A stretch of 64,000 nucleotides of DNA from Rhizobium sp. AC27/96 (GTDB lineage: Bacteria > Pseudomonadota > Alphaproteobacteria > Rhizobiales > Rhizobiaceae), in the NCBI RefSeq assembly GCF_001692325.1, contig NZ_LXKN01000001.1:1275703-1339702 (forward strand), given 5' to 3'. Numbering within the stretch: the stretch's first letter is position 1; each line of letters begins with the position of its first letter. The notes below the pieces were generated by a model. That model made no database searches, was not told the origin of the DNA, and saw nothing but the letters and a program-made list of their open reading frames with translations. Shown here in pieces: positions 53,337 to 62,200 of the stretch. Position numbers and translations under genes: made by a program.

Positions 53337-54407
53337 GTGAATTGGAAGAAGGGGGCCGTGGGATTGCTCTTCGCGCTGGCATCCGCAGGCGCGGCACACG
53401 CCGATGTCGGACGCAACAGCTATGATCGTGGAGATTTCAAATCGGCACCCGACTATTTGCGCCCCTTGGCAAACAAGGGTGATGTCGAGGCGCAACTGAA
53501 GCTCGGCCAGATGTACGAGCAGGGTGACGGCGTCGAGAAGAACCTCACCCAGGCACTCCACTGGTACCGCAAAGCCGCCGAGCAAGGCAGCGCCGAAGCA
53601 CAGTTTAACCTCGGCACCATGTACGACCAGGGCGAAGGCATCGCCATCGACAAGGGCGCGGCCATCCAATGGTACAAGAAGGCCGCAGCGCAGGGGCACG
53701 CCAACGCGCAATACAATCTCGCCGTCATGTACGACACAGGCGAAGGCATGGTCCAGGACAAGGCGCAGGCCTTCATCTGGTACCGCAAGGCCGCCGAACA
53801 GGGCGATGCGGACGCCCAATACAATGTCGGTGTCATGTTCGACCAGGGCGACGGCACCGGCAAGGACAAGAGCCAGGCCGTCACCTGGTATCTGAAGGCC
53901 GCCGGCCAGGGCAAGGTCGAGGCGCAATACAATCTCGGCATCATGTACCGCGATGGCGAAGGCGTCGCCAAGGATGGCGCGCAGGCCCTCTCCTGGTTCC
54001 GCAAGGCGGCCGATCAGGGAGATGCGGATGCCGAATACAACATCGGTGCCATGTATGCCGATGGCGACGGAATAAAGCAGAACGACGCAGAAGCGATCAT
54101 ATGGTTCCTGAAGGCCGCGGGGCAGAATGACGTCGAAGCCGAGTACAATCTCGGCGTCATGTTCCGCGATGGAGAAGGCGTCGCCAAGAATGCCGTTCAG
54201 GCTGTCTATTGGTTCGAGCGGGCGGCCGGGCACAGCTATGCCGACGCCGCCTATAATCTCGGCATTATGTATCGCGACGGCGACGGCGTTCCGGCCAATT
54301 CGGCCAAGGCGCTTGAGTGGTTTCGCAAGGCGAAAAGCCTGGGCTATCAGGGCGATACCGATGACGGACAGGAAGAGCCGTCGGATGCCAAAAGCATCCC
54401 GATCTGA
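53337..54407 (+). CDS. Secreted Sel1-repeat protein (about 8 repeats)
   Basis: 356 residues. GTG start at 53337 with GAGGGG at 53325-53330. Signal peptide MNWKKGAVGLLFALASAGAAHA, then eight Sel1 repeats (core AQYNLGxMYDQGEGV, WYRKAAEQGDA) and an acidic tail. The repeat unit differs consistently from that of the upstream gene (AEYNLG/MYRDG versus AQYALG/YANG), so the two are separate paralogues, not a split gene. Probably co-transcribed. Confidence 0.9.
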   Translation: MNWKKGAVGLLFALASAGAAHADVGRNSYDRGDFKSAPDYLRPLANKGDVEAQLKLGQMYEQGDGVEKNLTQALHWYRKAAEQGSAEAQFNLGTMYDQGEGIAIDKGAAIQWYKKAAAQGHANAQYNLAVMYDTGEGMVQDKAQAFIWYRKAAEQGDADAQYNVGVMFDQGDGTGKDKSQAVTWYLKAAGQGKVEAQYNLGIMYRDGEGVAKDGAQALSWFRKAADQGDADAEYNIGAMYADGDGIKQNDAEAIIWFLKAAGQNDVEAEYNLGVMFRDGEGVAKNAVQAVYWFERAAGHSYADAAYNLGIMYRDGDGVPANSAKALEWFRKAKSLGYQGDTDDGQEEPSDAKSIPI

Positions 54408-54550
54408 GATGGCCATGCGGATCGATCAATAGGCACTCTCGTTTTTTGGCAGCTTACTGTCAGCTCTTCGGCTAGCCGTGCCAACTGATGCAACTTGAAG
54501 CATATTGCGCTGCGCCTGGGGGCGGCAATGGGCGCTGAAAGTGGGGGACT

Positions 54551-55387
54551 ATGAGTTTTGCTGCCTCGGATTACCAACTGGCCTCACTGCCGCCGCGCCA
54601 CTTCTGGCGTCGGCTTGCAGCCTATGCGATCGATATCATCCTTTTCCAGATCGTGTTCACGCTGCTGTTCCTCGCTCTGTCGATGGTGACGCCCTGGGAT
54701 CTGACGCTGCCGTTTCTCCAGAAGCAGCAGTGCAACGAAACAACAACGGGGCCGCTTGTTCCGAAGATAGAGGCCGAATGGCCGCTGCAGAAGGGTGAAG
54801 TGAGAAGCAACCAGCTGTGCCGCATATCCTGGCTCGGCAGCAAGGGATACACCGTCTTCGTCTCGAAAGTCGTTTCGGAACAGGGCGCGACGACCTCCAT
54901 ACGTGCCTTCTCCACGCCGGTCGACAACAATGGAAATCCGGTTGATCCAAACGTAACGACGAGGCCGACCTCCAGCGTCGTCCTGCTCATCCTGCCCCTT
55001 GCTTTCGCCTATTGCTCAGCCCGCGCAAGACGAACACCGGGTAAGCGATTGCTGTCCCTGCGCGTGACGACGATTGAAGACGGCCCGATGCCCCTGGGGT
55101 TGGCGGCAAAACGGGAAATATTCAAGTTTCTGCCCTTTGTGCTGGTTGCGGTCTTCAATCTGGTCAGCCTGTTTATCTTGCGGCCCTTCCAGCCTCCGAT
55201 CGACCAGTTGATCCAGCAGGCCCGTGACGCCAGTATCCTCACGGCCGACGGTTTCCTCGCCCTGACGGGCGCATTGGCGCCGATGCTGCTTGTGTTCACG
55301 CTCATCTGGTGGCTCTTTCCGTTGGTCATCTGGCGCGGCCAGACCTTCTACGACCGCTTCTGCGACACCAAGGTCGTCAGGGACTAG
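54551..55387 (+). CDS. RDD family membrane protein
   Basis: 278 residues. RDD domain: FWRRLAAYAIDIILFQIVFTLL (helix 1 with R..D), TPGKRLLSLRVTTIEDG before later helices, and YDRFCDTKVV at the end. A periplasmic-type insert of about 75 residues (QQCNETTTGP...RISWLGSKGYTVFVS...) separates helices 1 and 2, unusual for the short RDD proteins. Function unknown; some RDD proteins are Na+(Li+)/H+ antiporters or act on envelope lipids. ATG at 54551 with GGGGGAC upstream. Confidence 0.85.
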   Translation: MSFAASDYQLASLPPRHFWRRLAAYAIDIILFQIVFTLLFLALSMVTPWDLTLPFLQKQQCNETTTGPLVPKIEAEWPLQKGEVRSNQLCRISWLGSKGYTVFVSKVVSEQGATTSIRAFSTPVDNNGNPVDPNVTTRPTSSVVLLILPLAFAYCSARARRTPGKRLLSLRVTTIEDGPMPLGLAAKREIFKFLPFVLVAVFNLVSLFILRPFQPPIDQLIQQARDASILTADGFLALTGALAPMLLVFTLIWWLFPLVIWRGQTFYDRFCDTKVVRD

Positions 55388-55500
55388 CGGTCACGGCTGG
55401 CTCGCGAGCAGACGGGGTTGCCATGCCGACAGAAGACATGAAAGACTGCAGCTGGCCGGGACATGCTTTGCTGCTTCTTCTGTTGAGAGGTTAGATCGCC

Positions 55501-56016
55501 GTGAAACTGAAACACGCCTTACATTCCGCCTCGCTTCTGCCGTCAATTCGCACGGTATTGCTGGCCGGAGCTATTGTCTTGCCACTATCCCCACTGCCGA
55601 TGGCAGCGACGCCGGCCGAAGCCGCGCCGGGCGCCTGCTGGTCGCTGCTGCAGAGCAAATTCGGCCCACAGATCGAGAAATCGGTAAATGAAGCCGATCC
55701 CTGCAAGAAGCTGCCCGGTGTCGATCACAAGGAAAAATTCGAGGTCAAGTCGCTCGATGTCTGCGATGGCCCGACCGGAAACGTGCAGATCAACGCGCAT
55801 GCCGAAATGGAATGCAAGTCGCATGGCTTTCTGAAGACGACGCTCAAGGGGCAGCTCGACGCGTCCATGACGGTCGATGTCGGCGCCTGCCATATCACCG
55901 ATCTGCGTCTCGGCATCAACGGCCCGATCGGCGAGCTGATATCCTCCGTCGGTGGATTGCAGGACCTCGCCCGCGGTTTTGCCCAGGCGAAAATTTCCGA
56001 GATCTGCGGCAAGTAA
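55501..56016 (+). CDS. Secreted Cys-containing protein, function unknown
   Basis: 171 residues, GTG start at 55501 (GAGAGG upstream). Signal peptide about 1-41 (MKLKHALHSASLLPS...PAEAA). The mature part has six cysteines (GACW, DPCKK, DVCDG, MECKS, GACHI, EICGK), enough for three disulfides. No family recognised. Follows the RDD gene in the same direction after 113 bp and ends before a GC hairpin. Confidence 0.7.
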   Translation: MKLKHALHSASLLPSIRTVLLAGAIVLPLSPLPMAATPAEAAPGACWSLLQSKFGPQIEKSVNEADPCKKLPGVDHKEKFEVKSLDVCDGPTGNVQINAHAEMECKSHGFLKTTLKGQLDASMTVDVGACHITDLRLGINGPIGELISSVGGLQDLARGFAQAKISEICGK

Positions 56017-56021
56017 AGCCA

Positions 56022-56042
56022 GGGCCGGCAAGATGCCGGCCC
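56022..56042. terminator. Hairpin between convergent genes
   Basis: 8-bp stem GGGCCGGC (56022-56029) with GCCGGCCC (56035-56042) and loop AAGAT. Lies 5 bp after the 6-Cys gene and 25 bp before the end of the MFS gene. T tracts are weak on both strands. Confidence 0.55.
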
Positions 56043-56067
56043 CGCTTAAATTGGATACCGAGCCGGC

Positions 56068-57318
56068 TCAGCTTCGCACGGCAGCATCCGCCTCGCCGGC
56101 ACTCTTGCTGCCGAAGCGGACCCCTTTCTTCTCGAAACCGAAGCCGGCGAATAGAGCCACGACGACGGCAACGATGCAGGCGACGATCAGCAGCGCAGTG
56201 GCATAATCGCCATTCCATTGCTTTGCCAACCCGGCCTGGATCGAGGCATTGCCCGACGCCAGAAGATTGCCGAGCTGGTAAGCGAAACCGGGGAAGGTGC
56301 CGCGCACCTCGTCCGGCGACAATTCGTTGAGATGCACGGGCACGATGCCCCATGCGCCCTGAACGAAGAGCTGCATCAGGAAAGCGCCGATCGCCAGCAT
56401 CACCGGTCCCTGTCCGTAAACCCAGAGCGGTGCGACAGGAATGGCCAGAAGTGCGGCGATGACGATGGTTCGCCGCCTGCCCCAACGCTGCGACAACACG
56501 CCGAAGGTCAAACCACCGACGATAGCGCCGATATTATAGACGATGGCGATGGCGCCGACCGTATAGGAATCATATTGCTTCTGAGTTTCGAGGAAAGTCG
56601 GATAGAGATCCTGCGTTCCGTGACTGAAGAAATTGAACGCAGTCATGAGAAGCACCGCCCATATGAAGAGAGGAATATTCTCTCGCAGCACGGTGAGGAA
56701 CGCTCGCTGCGGTTTCGACTGCCGCTCTACGAAGGCCGGCGATTCCTGAACGTTCCGCCTGATGTAGAGCACCAGCAACGCCGGCACCGCACCGACGATG
56801 AACATGCCGCGCCAGCCAATGACCGGGAACAGCAGGAAGAAGACGATGGAGGCAATCAGGTAGCCGGAGGGATAGCCCGCTTGCAGGATGCCCGAAACGA
56901 GACCGCGCGAGTCCTCCGGTATGGTCTCCATGACCAGCGATGCGCCGACCCCCCATTCGCCGCCCATGGCGATGCCGAAGAGAGCACGCAGGACGAGGAA
57001 CATCGTCAACCCGGTCGAAAACCCGGTCAGGAATTCGAACACCGAGTAGAGCAGCACATCCACCATGAGCGTGGTGCGCCTGCCGTAGCGATCCGCCGCA
57101 AGGCCGAAGATCAAAGCGCCAAGCGGGCGCATGGCCAGCGTGAGGAAGATGGCGACGGCAACCGCCGGAACATCCGTATGAAACTCCTCTGCTATATGCT
57201 TGAGAACGAAAACCAATATGAAGAAATCGAAAGCATCCAGCGTCCAGCCCAGATAGGCCGCGATGACGGTGTTTCGTTGCTGGGGGGACAAGGAACGTAA
57301 GCTATCCAATGCGGTCAT
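56068..57318 (-). CDS. MFS transporter, sialate/lactate:H+ symporter (SHS) type
   Basis: 416 residues, 12 helices. Carboxylate-type MFS: begins NTVIAAYLGWTLDAFDFFILVFVLKHI, with ADRYGRRTTLMVDVLLYS between helices 2 and 3 and SQRWGRRRTIVIAALL between 8 and 9. The DAFDFF element and overall pattern fit the sialate/lactate H+ symporter group (JEN1, NanT, YhjE relatives). Substrate likely a short carboxylate (inference). ATG at 57318 is 6 bases after GGAGG; ATG 57321 is too close. Confidence 0.9.
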   Translation of the reverse strand: MTALDSLRSLSPQQRNTVIAAYLGWTLDAFDFFILVFVLKHIAEEFHTDVPAVAVAIFLTLAMRPLGALIFGLAADRYGRRTTLMVDVLLYSVFEFLTGFSTGLTMFLVLRALFGIAMGGEWGVGASLVMETIPEDSRGLVSGILQAGYPSGYLIASIVFFLLFPVIGWRGMFIVGAVPALLVLYIRRNVQESPAFVERQSKPQRAFLTVLRENIPLFIWAVLLMTAFNFFSHGTQDLYPTFLETQKQYDSYTVGAIAIVYNIGAIVGGLTFGVLSQRWGRRRTIVIAALLAIPVAPLWVYGQGPVMLAIGAFLMQLFVQGAWGIVPVHLNELSPDEVRGTFPGFAYQLGNLLASGNASIQAGLAKQWNGDYATALLIVACIVAVVVALFAGFGFEKKGVRFGSKSAGEADAAVRS

Positions 57319-57505
57319 CATGATCCTCCGACCGGATGGCGGCGGCGAGGCGGGTAATTCCGGATGCCGTCGAAGCTGGGGGAACCCGGCACTGGCCGGG
57401 CATGTCGACGTTGCGGTGGTTCCTCCTTTGGCGCCAGTGAGGATTGCGCTGCGCGGACTTTCGGATCAGCGATAACGCACCAGCCGCGCTTGAGTTGTAA
57501 CACAT

Positions 57506-57556
57506 TTGACATCTTCGAATAATGGAAAATTCCTTTAGTTTGTTTCCCTTTTGTAC
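57506..57556 (+). promoter_or_regulatory. Putative uvrB promoter with a degenerate LexA-like repeat
   Basis: TTGACA at 57506-57511 is a perfect -35, but no good -10 follows at 16-18 bp. GTTT-N7-GTAC at 57542-57556 resembles the alphaproteobacterial LexA box GTTC-N7-GTTC with one mismatch in each half. uvrB is a known SOS gene in other bacteria; here the match is weak. Confidence 0.35.
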
Positions 57557-57601
57557 CCTTTGCCTCTTCACATCCGCGCATTCTCTCGCCATATTCGCCC
57601 C

Positions 57602-60520
57602 ATGGCTAAAGCACCGAAAAAATCCCCCGCCCCGTCCGGTTTCGAAGAGGCGCCACAGGCTCCGTTTGAGGGCGCACCGCTCAGCGGCGGCGTTGCCGAT
57701 TGGGTAAAGCAGCTCGAGGCCGATGCCGAAATGTCCGGCATCGAGACGCAGCGCGAGATTGCCTCGAAGGCCGGCAAGCACCGCAAGAAGGTGGAAATCG
57801 CCGCCTCCAAATCCGGGCGCGGCACCTCGATGGGCGGATCGACCGACCCGAAAACACGCGCCGCCGCCGGCCTAAACCCGGTGTCCGGCATGGACACATC
57901 GCTGGAAAACGCCGCCAATGCCGGCACGGCCGTGACGGCGACTGTCGAGGCGCTGTCGGCGCTGATCGAAAGCGGCAATCCGCTCTTCAAGGACGGCAAG
58001 CTCTGGACGCCGCACCGCCCTGCCCGACCGGCAAAGTCCGAAGGCGGCATCCAGATTCGCATGGCCTCGGACTATGAACCCGCCGGCGACCAGCCGACCG
58101 CCATCCGTGATCTCGTCGAAGGCCTGGACAATGGCGACCGCAGCCAGGTGCTGCTCGGCGTCACCGGCTCCGGCAAGACCTTCACCATGGCCAAGGTGAT
58201 CGAGGCGACGCAGCGTCCAGCCGTCATCCTCGCCCCGAACAAGACGCTTGCCGCCCAGCTCTATTCCGAGTTCAAGAACTTTTTCCCCGACAACGCGGTC
58301 GAGTATTTCGTCTCCTACTACGATTATTACCAGCCGGAAGCCTATGTGCCGCGCTCGGATACTTTCATCGAGAAGGAAAGCTCGATCAACGAACAGATCG
58401 ACCGCATGCGCCACTCGGCGACGCGCTCGCTGCTGGAACGTGACGACTGCATCATCGTCGCCTCGGTCTCCTGCATCTACGGTATCGGCTCGGTCGAAAC
58501 CTACACGGCGATGACCTTCCAGATGAATGTCGGCGACCGGCTGGACCAGCGCCAGCTGCTGGCCGACCTCGTGGCGCAGCAATACAAGCGCCGCGACATG
58601 GATTTCATCCGTGGCTCCTTCCGCGTCCGTGGCGACACGATCGAAATCTTTCCGGCTCACTTGGAGGATGCAGCCTGGCGTATCTCCATGTTCGGCGACG
58701 AAATCGACGCCATCACCGAATTTGACCCGCTGACCGGCCAGAAGACCGGCGACCTGAAATCGGTGAAGATCTACGCCAACTCGCACTATGTCACGCCGCG
58801 CCCGACGCTGAATGGCGCCATCAAGGCGATCAAGGAAGAGCTGCGAATCCGGCTCGCAGAGCTGGAGAAGGCTGGACGCCTGCTTGAGGCACAACGGCTT
58901 GAGCAACGCACACGCTATGACGTCGAAATGCTTGAGGCTACCGGTTCCTGCGCCGGCATCGAGAACTATTCGCGTTACCTCACCGGCCGCAATCCCGGCG
59001 AACCGCCACCGACGCTGTTTGAATATATTCCCGACAATGCGTTGCTTTTCATCGACGAAAGCCATGTCTCGGTCAGCCAGATTGGCGGCATGTACCGGGG
59101 CGACTTCAGGCGCAAGGCGACATTGGCCGAATACGGCTTCCGCCTGCCCTCCTGCATGGACAACCGACCGCTGCGCTTCGAGGAATGGGACGCCATGCGC
59201 CCGGACACGATCGCGGTTTCGGCAACGCCGGGCAGTTGGGAAATGGAACAATCCGGCGGCGTCTTCGCCGAACAGGTCATTCGCCCCACCGGCCTGATCG
59301 ACCCGCCGGTCGAGGTCCGCTCGGCCCGCAGCCAGGTCGACGACGTGCTCGGCGAGATCCGCGAGACCGCCGCCAAGGGTTACCGCACCCTTTGCACCGT
59401 CCTGACCAAGCGCATGGCCGAGGACCTGACGGAATATCTGCACGAACAGGGCGTGCGCGTGCGCTACATGCACTCCGACATCGACACGCTGGAGCGCATC
59501 GAGATCATTCGCGACCTGCGCCTCGGCGCCTTCGACGTGCTCGTCGGCATCAACCTGCTGCGCGAAGGTCTCGACATTCCCGAATGCGCCTTCGTCGCCA
59601 TTCTCGATGCCGACAAGGAAGGCTTCCTGCGTTCGGAAACCTCGCTCGTCCAGACCATCGGTCGTGCCGCTCGTAACGTCGACGGCAAGGTCATCCTCTA
59701 TGCCGACACCATCACCGGCTCGATGCAGCGGGCGATGGACGAGACCAGCCGCCGCCGCGAGAAGCAGATGGCCTACAATCTTGAACACGGCATTACGCCG
59801 GAATCGGTGAAGGCGAAGATTTCCGACATTCTCGACAGCGTCTACGAGCGGGATCATGTGCGCGCCGATATCGGCGGCGTCTCGGGCAAGGGCTTTGCCG
59901 ATGGCGGCCATCTCGTCGGCAACAACCTGCAGGCCCATCTCAACGCGCTGGAAAAAGCCATGCGCGATGCCGCCGCAGACCTGGACTTCGAAAAGGCCGC
60001 CCGTCTGCGCGACGAGATCAAGCGCCTCAAGGCGGCCGAACTGGCCGTCATGGACGATCCGATGGCGCGAGAAGAGGCGAAGAGCATCGAGGGTGGCAAG
60101 AGTGGCCGCCCCAAGCCTTCGAAAGCCGCCGCTTCAAACGGCGCATCTCAGGATGAGGGCGGAGCGAAAGGCTCAGACGGCAGCCCTCATGGTGAGGAGG
60201 CCCAAAGGGCCGTCTCGAACCATCATGGTGAGGCGGGAGCGCAGCGAGCCTCGAACCACGAGCGCGGGACGCAGAGCTCCTATTTCGCCAAGCCGAGCCT
60301 TGATGAAATGAAACCTGGCAGCGAAGCCGGCACTCCACTCTTCCGAAAGAACACGCTCGACGAGATGACCGTCGGCCGCACCGAAAAGCCGGTCATCGGC
60401 AAGGTGCCGGACAAACCGGTCATCCGTGCGAAACCCGGCGTTGGTTCCTATGAAGATCCGGTGGACGAGAAGCAACGCAAGGAACGCACGAAGGGCAAGA
60501 CCGGACGGCCAGGACGATAA
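57602..60520 (+). CDS. uvrB: Excinuclease ABC subunit UvrB, rhizobial long form
   Basis: 972 residues, about 300 more than E. coli UvrB. Nucleotide-excision repair damage verifier. Core: [15 protein letters not shown] (about 154), Walker [11 protein letters not shown] (186-195), [12 protein letters not shown] hairpin, DESHVS box, [22 protein letters not shown]. The UVR domain for UvrC binding lies near 779-815. An extra about 150 residues precede the core ([18 protein letters not shown]...), low in known domains, and a disordered C-terminal tail follows the UVR domain. Part of that tail (residues about 861-887) is encoded by a palindromic repeat. ATG at 57602 has no clear ribosome site. Confidence 0.95.
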   Translation: MAKAPKKSPAPSGFEEAPQAPFEGAPLSGGVADWVKQLEADAEMSGIETQREIASKAGKHRKKVEIAASKSGRGTSMGGSTDPKTRAAAGLNPVSGMDTSLENAANAGTAVTATVEALSALIESGNPLFKDGKLWTPHRPARPAKSEGGIQIRMASDYEPAGDQPTAIRDLVEGLDNGDRSQVLLGVTGSGKTFTMAKVIEATQRPAVILAPNKTLAAQLYSEFKNFFPDNAVEYFVSYYDYYQPEAYVPRSDTFIEKESSINEQIDRMRHSATRSLLERDDCIIVASVSCIYGIGSVETYTAMTFQMNVGDRLDQRQLLADLVAQQYKRRDMDFIRGSFRVRGDTIEIFPAHLEDAAWRISMFGDEIDAITEFDPLTGQKTGDLKSVKIYANSHYVTPRPTLNGAIKAIKEELRIRLAELEKAGRLLEAQRLEQRTRYDVEMLEATGSCAGIENYSRYLTGRNPGEPPPTLFEYIPDNALLFIDESHVSVSQIGGMYRGDFRRKATLAEYGFRLPSCMDNRPLRFEEWDAMRPDTIAVSATPGSWEMEQSGGVFAEQVIRPTGLIDPPVEVRSARSQVDDVLGEIRETAAKGYRTLCTVLTKRMAEDLTEYLHEQGVRVRYMHSDIDTLERIEIIRDLRLGAFDVLVGINLLREGLDIPECAFVAILDADKEGFLRSETSLVQTIGRAARNVDGKVILYADTITGSMQRAMDETSRRREKQMAYNLEHGITPESVKAKISDILDSVYERDHVRADIGGVSGKGFADGGHLVGNNLQAHLNALEKAMRDAAADLDFEKAARLRDEIKRLKAAELAVMDDPMAREEAKSIEGGKSGRPKPSKAAASNGASQDEGGAKGSDGSPHGEEAQRAVSNHHGEAGAQRASNHERGTQSSYFAKPSLDEMKPGSEAGTPLFRKNTLDEMTVGRTEKPVIGKVPDKPVIRAKPGVGSYEDPVDEKQRKERTKGKTGRPGR
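60185..60262. repeat. RPE/BIME-like palindromic repeat, two units, inside uvrB
   Basis: Two adjacent units follow the rhizobial pattern CCTCATGGTGAGG...TCTCGAACCAT and CATGGTGAGGC...CCTCGAACCACGAG. They are translated in frame as [16 protein letters not shown] and [13 protein letters not shown]. Upstream, ATGAGGGC (60153-60160) pairs with GCCCTCAT (60183-60190), extending the palindromic structure. The family call is from memory of this very common rhizobial intergenic repeat. Confidence 0.7.
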
Positions 60521-60717
60521 GCCAGCTCCAGCGGAAGCCCCTCGCTCCGTTGCCGTCTCATGGGAGGTGACGACAGGCCGAAGTATCCGTTCATGCCTTG
60601 CGGAGGCTACTTTTGCTTCTACATGCCGTTATGTGAGGAGGTACCAACGAGAGGATGACAGGCGCGCTGCCGCATCGCCTCTCTTTGGGCAAGTCACAGC
60701 AACCAGGGGAGAGACCG

Positions 60718-61191
60718 ATGTCAGAGCCTTTCGTCGTCCGCCGTGAGACCCATGTCTCGGCGCCGCCCGCTGCCGTATTTGCACTGCTGACCGACCCGGA
60801 AAAGATTCTCCGCTGGATGGGCACGGAAGCGCAGGTCGAGCCGAAGCCCGGCGGCCTCTATCTCGTCAACGTCACTGGTGCCCGCTTCGCGCGCGGCTCT
60901 TTTCGTGAAGTCGTGCCCGTTCATCGCCTTGCCTATAGTTTCGGCTGGGATGGCAGCGAAGTGGTTCCGCCCGGATCCAGCCTGGTCGAGATCGATCTGC
61001 TCGAGGAGCCGCCGAACGGAACGCTGCTGCGCCTCACCCATACCGGCCTGCCCTCGGTCGAGCAATGTGAAGGCCACGCCAGGGGTTGGGCGCATTACAT
61101 CGATCGCCTCGCCGCAGTCGCGGCCGGACGCGACCCAGGCCCGGACCACTGGCACGGGGAAGACGGACAGCGCGGGCAGCCGGCGAAATAG
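60718..61191 (+). CDS. SRPBCC/AHSA1-like START-fold protein
   Basis: 157 residues. MSEPFVVRRETHVSAPPAAVFALLTDPEKILRWMG, then LVNVTGARFARGSFREVVPVHRLAYSFGWDG, and LTHTGLPSVEQCEGHARGWAHYIDRL at the C-terminus (given as separate motifs). Hydrophobic-ligand binding fold; function unknown, with no ArsR partner here. ATG at 60718 with GGGGAGAG upstream. 197 bp after uvrB. Confidence 0.88.
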   Translation: MSEPFVVRRETHVSAPPAAVFALLTDPEKILRWMGTEAQVEPKPGGLYLVNVTGARFARGSFREVVPVHRLAYSFGWDGSEVVPPGSSLVEIDLLEEPPNGTLLRLTHTGLPSVEQCEGHARGWAHYIDRLAAVAAGRDPGPDHWHGEDGQRGQPAK

Positions 61192-61225
61192 GGCGCGGAA
61201 ACCATCGGACAGACTAGTTGGCTAA

Positions 61226-61396
61226 TTTGGCCACAACGTCTACGCCGTCAGGCCGACAAAACGCTTAGGCGCCGCTAGTCCTTTCCAGCGTGAACCCAAG
61301 ATCGCGATACCTGGAGGCGTACCCTCGGCTAACATCGAGGTTGGCACTTTGGTGGGTGGTGGCGTCTCTTTACTAGATCCAAATTGGAGGCCATAG
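61226..61396 (+). pseudogene. Possible 3' remnant of a polymorphic-toxin-like gene
   Basis: 56 codons open from a TAA at 61223-61225 to TAG at 61394-61396, without a credible start. The reading (FGHNVYAVRPTKRLG...PSANIEVGTLVGGGVSLLDPN) is Gly-rich with beta-like spacing, unlike the flanking genes. It ends 3 bp before the next ATG, and the GGAGG ribosome site of that gene lies inside its last codons. This packing is what a lost upstream coupled gene would leave. Evidence is limited; chance opening is possible. Confidence 0.3.
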
Positions 61397-61399
61397 CCG

Positions 61400-62011
61400 A
61401 TGACTAAGGTTAAACTGTTGGACGCTGAAGGCAGAGTTGATGAAGCGAGCATCAAGCTTTCACGCGACGAGCCGTGGCATCTTATATTTAGAAAAGATGG
61501 ATCACCCGAGCGCCTCTATTCCGCTGAGGACTTATTCGAGGCGCTGATTGTACTCAGACTTGACCTTGAAAAACTTGGATACAGACTGCTGTGTGCAGGC
61601 TCTCGAAAGGACGCTTATCCTTCTGGGATGAGCAGAAGTATGAGGGGGGGCCGACAGGTGTCCTTGCTCAAATTGGGTTGTTCAGCGGAGACATCAATTG
61701 AATTGCTCGACGGTTGTTCTCCCGAGGACTTTGGGACCGTTGAAGAGCAAGAAGCATTCTACCGAAGTTGGATACGGTCGCTCCCCCAACCCGAGACAGT
61801 GGTGCCTTATATCCAGGAGATTGAGGTCGCGAAAAATTATCCCAATGGTCGAGTATTCAGAATCGCGGGAACCTTCGCCGCGTATGAGGCTGTTCCACCT
61901 GAGGCGATCGTTGGTGCTTGGGAGGTAAACGACTCTGGGGAGATCAGCGGAGAGTTCGTTTTCAATCCAAATTATGATCGTATTAAGTGGCCGTCTCCAA
62001 AGAAGCATTAG
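61400..62011 (+). CDS. Hypothetical protein, resembles an orphan immunity protein
   Basis: 203 residues, ATG at 61400 with GGAGG 10 bases upstream. Soluble, acidic: MTKVKLLDAEGRVDEASIKLSRDEPWHLIFR, DGSPERLYSAEDLFEALIVLRLDLEKLGYRLLCAGSRKDAYPSGMSR, then FGTVEEQEAFYRSWIRSLP. The middle part (ALIVLRLDLE-GYRLLCAG-R-D-YPSGMS) is a pattern I associate with proteins encoded next to RHS/VgrG-type effectors. Lower GC and different codon use (tta, aga, att) than neighbours suggest horizontal origin. No toxin gene is intact nearby. Function is inference. Confidence 0.6.
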   Translation: MTKVKLLDAEGRVDEASIKLSRDEPWHLIFRKDGSPERLYSAEDLFEALIVLRLDLEKLGYRLLCAGSRKDAYPSGMSRSMRGGRQVSLLKLGCSAETSIELLDGCSPEDFGTVEEQEAFYRSWIRSLPQPETVVPYIQEIEVAKNYPNGRVFRIAGTFAAYEAVPPEAIVGAWEVNDSGEISGEFVFNPNYDRIKWPSPKKH

Positions 62012-62200
62012 ATCTTGAAATGAGAAACATCAGGCTGGCGGCCTCGGCCGGGACGTTTGATAGAGTCATAACCTTCAGCAAAGGCGCAGGCTTACCTATG
62101 GCATCATCACTCGCGCATCGAATCTCCGCCCCTGGGCAAAGCAAGTGCCAGTCGCGGTGAAACAGATGACAGCCTGCAACCGCCATGGCATGATCGCGAC

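Noticed and set aside
55436..55494. 18-codon frame beginning with the same 12 bases (ATGAAAGACTGC) as 51584
   Set aside because: Probably chance; the peptide is too short and has no ribosome site. It gives no support for 51584 as a start.
57872..59938. 688-codon open frame opposite uvrB
   Set aside because: Antisense shadow of a strongly coding, GC-rich gene; no ribosome site and no recognisable domain, while uvrB has all motifs.
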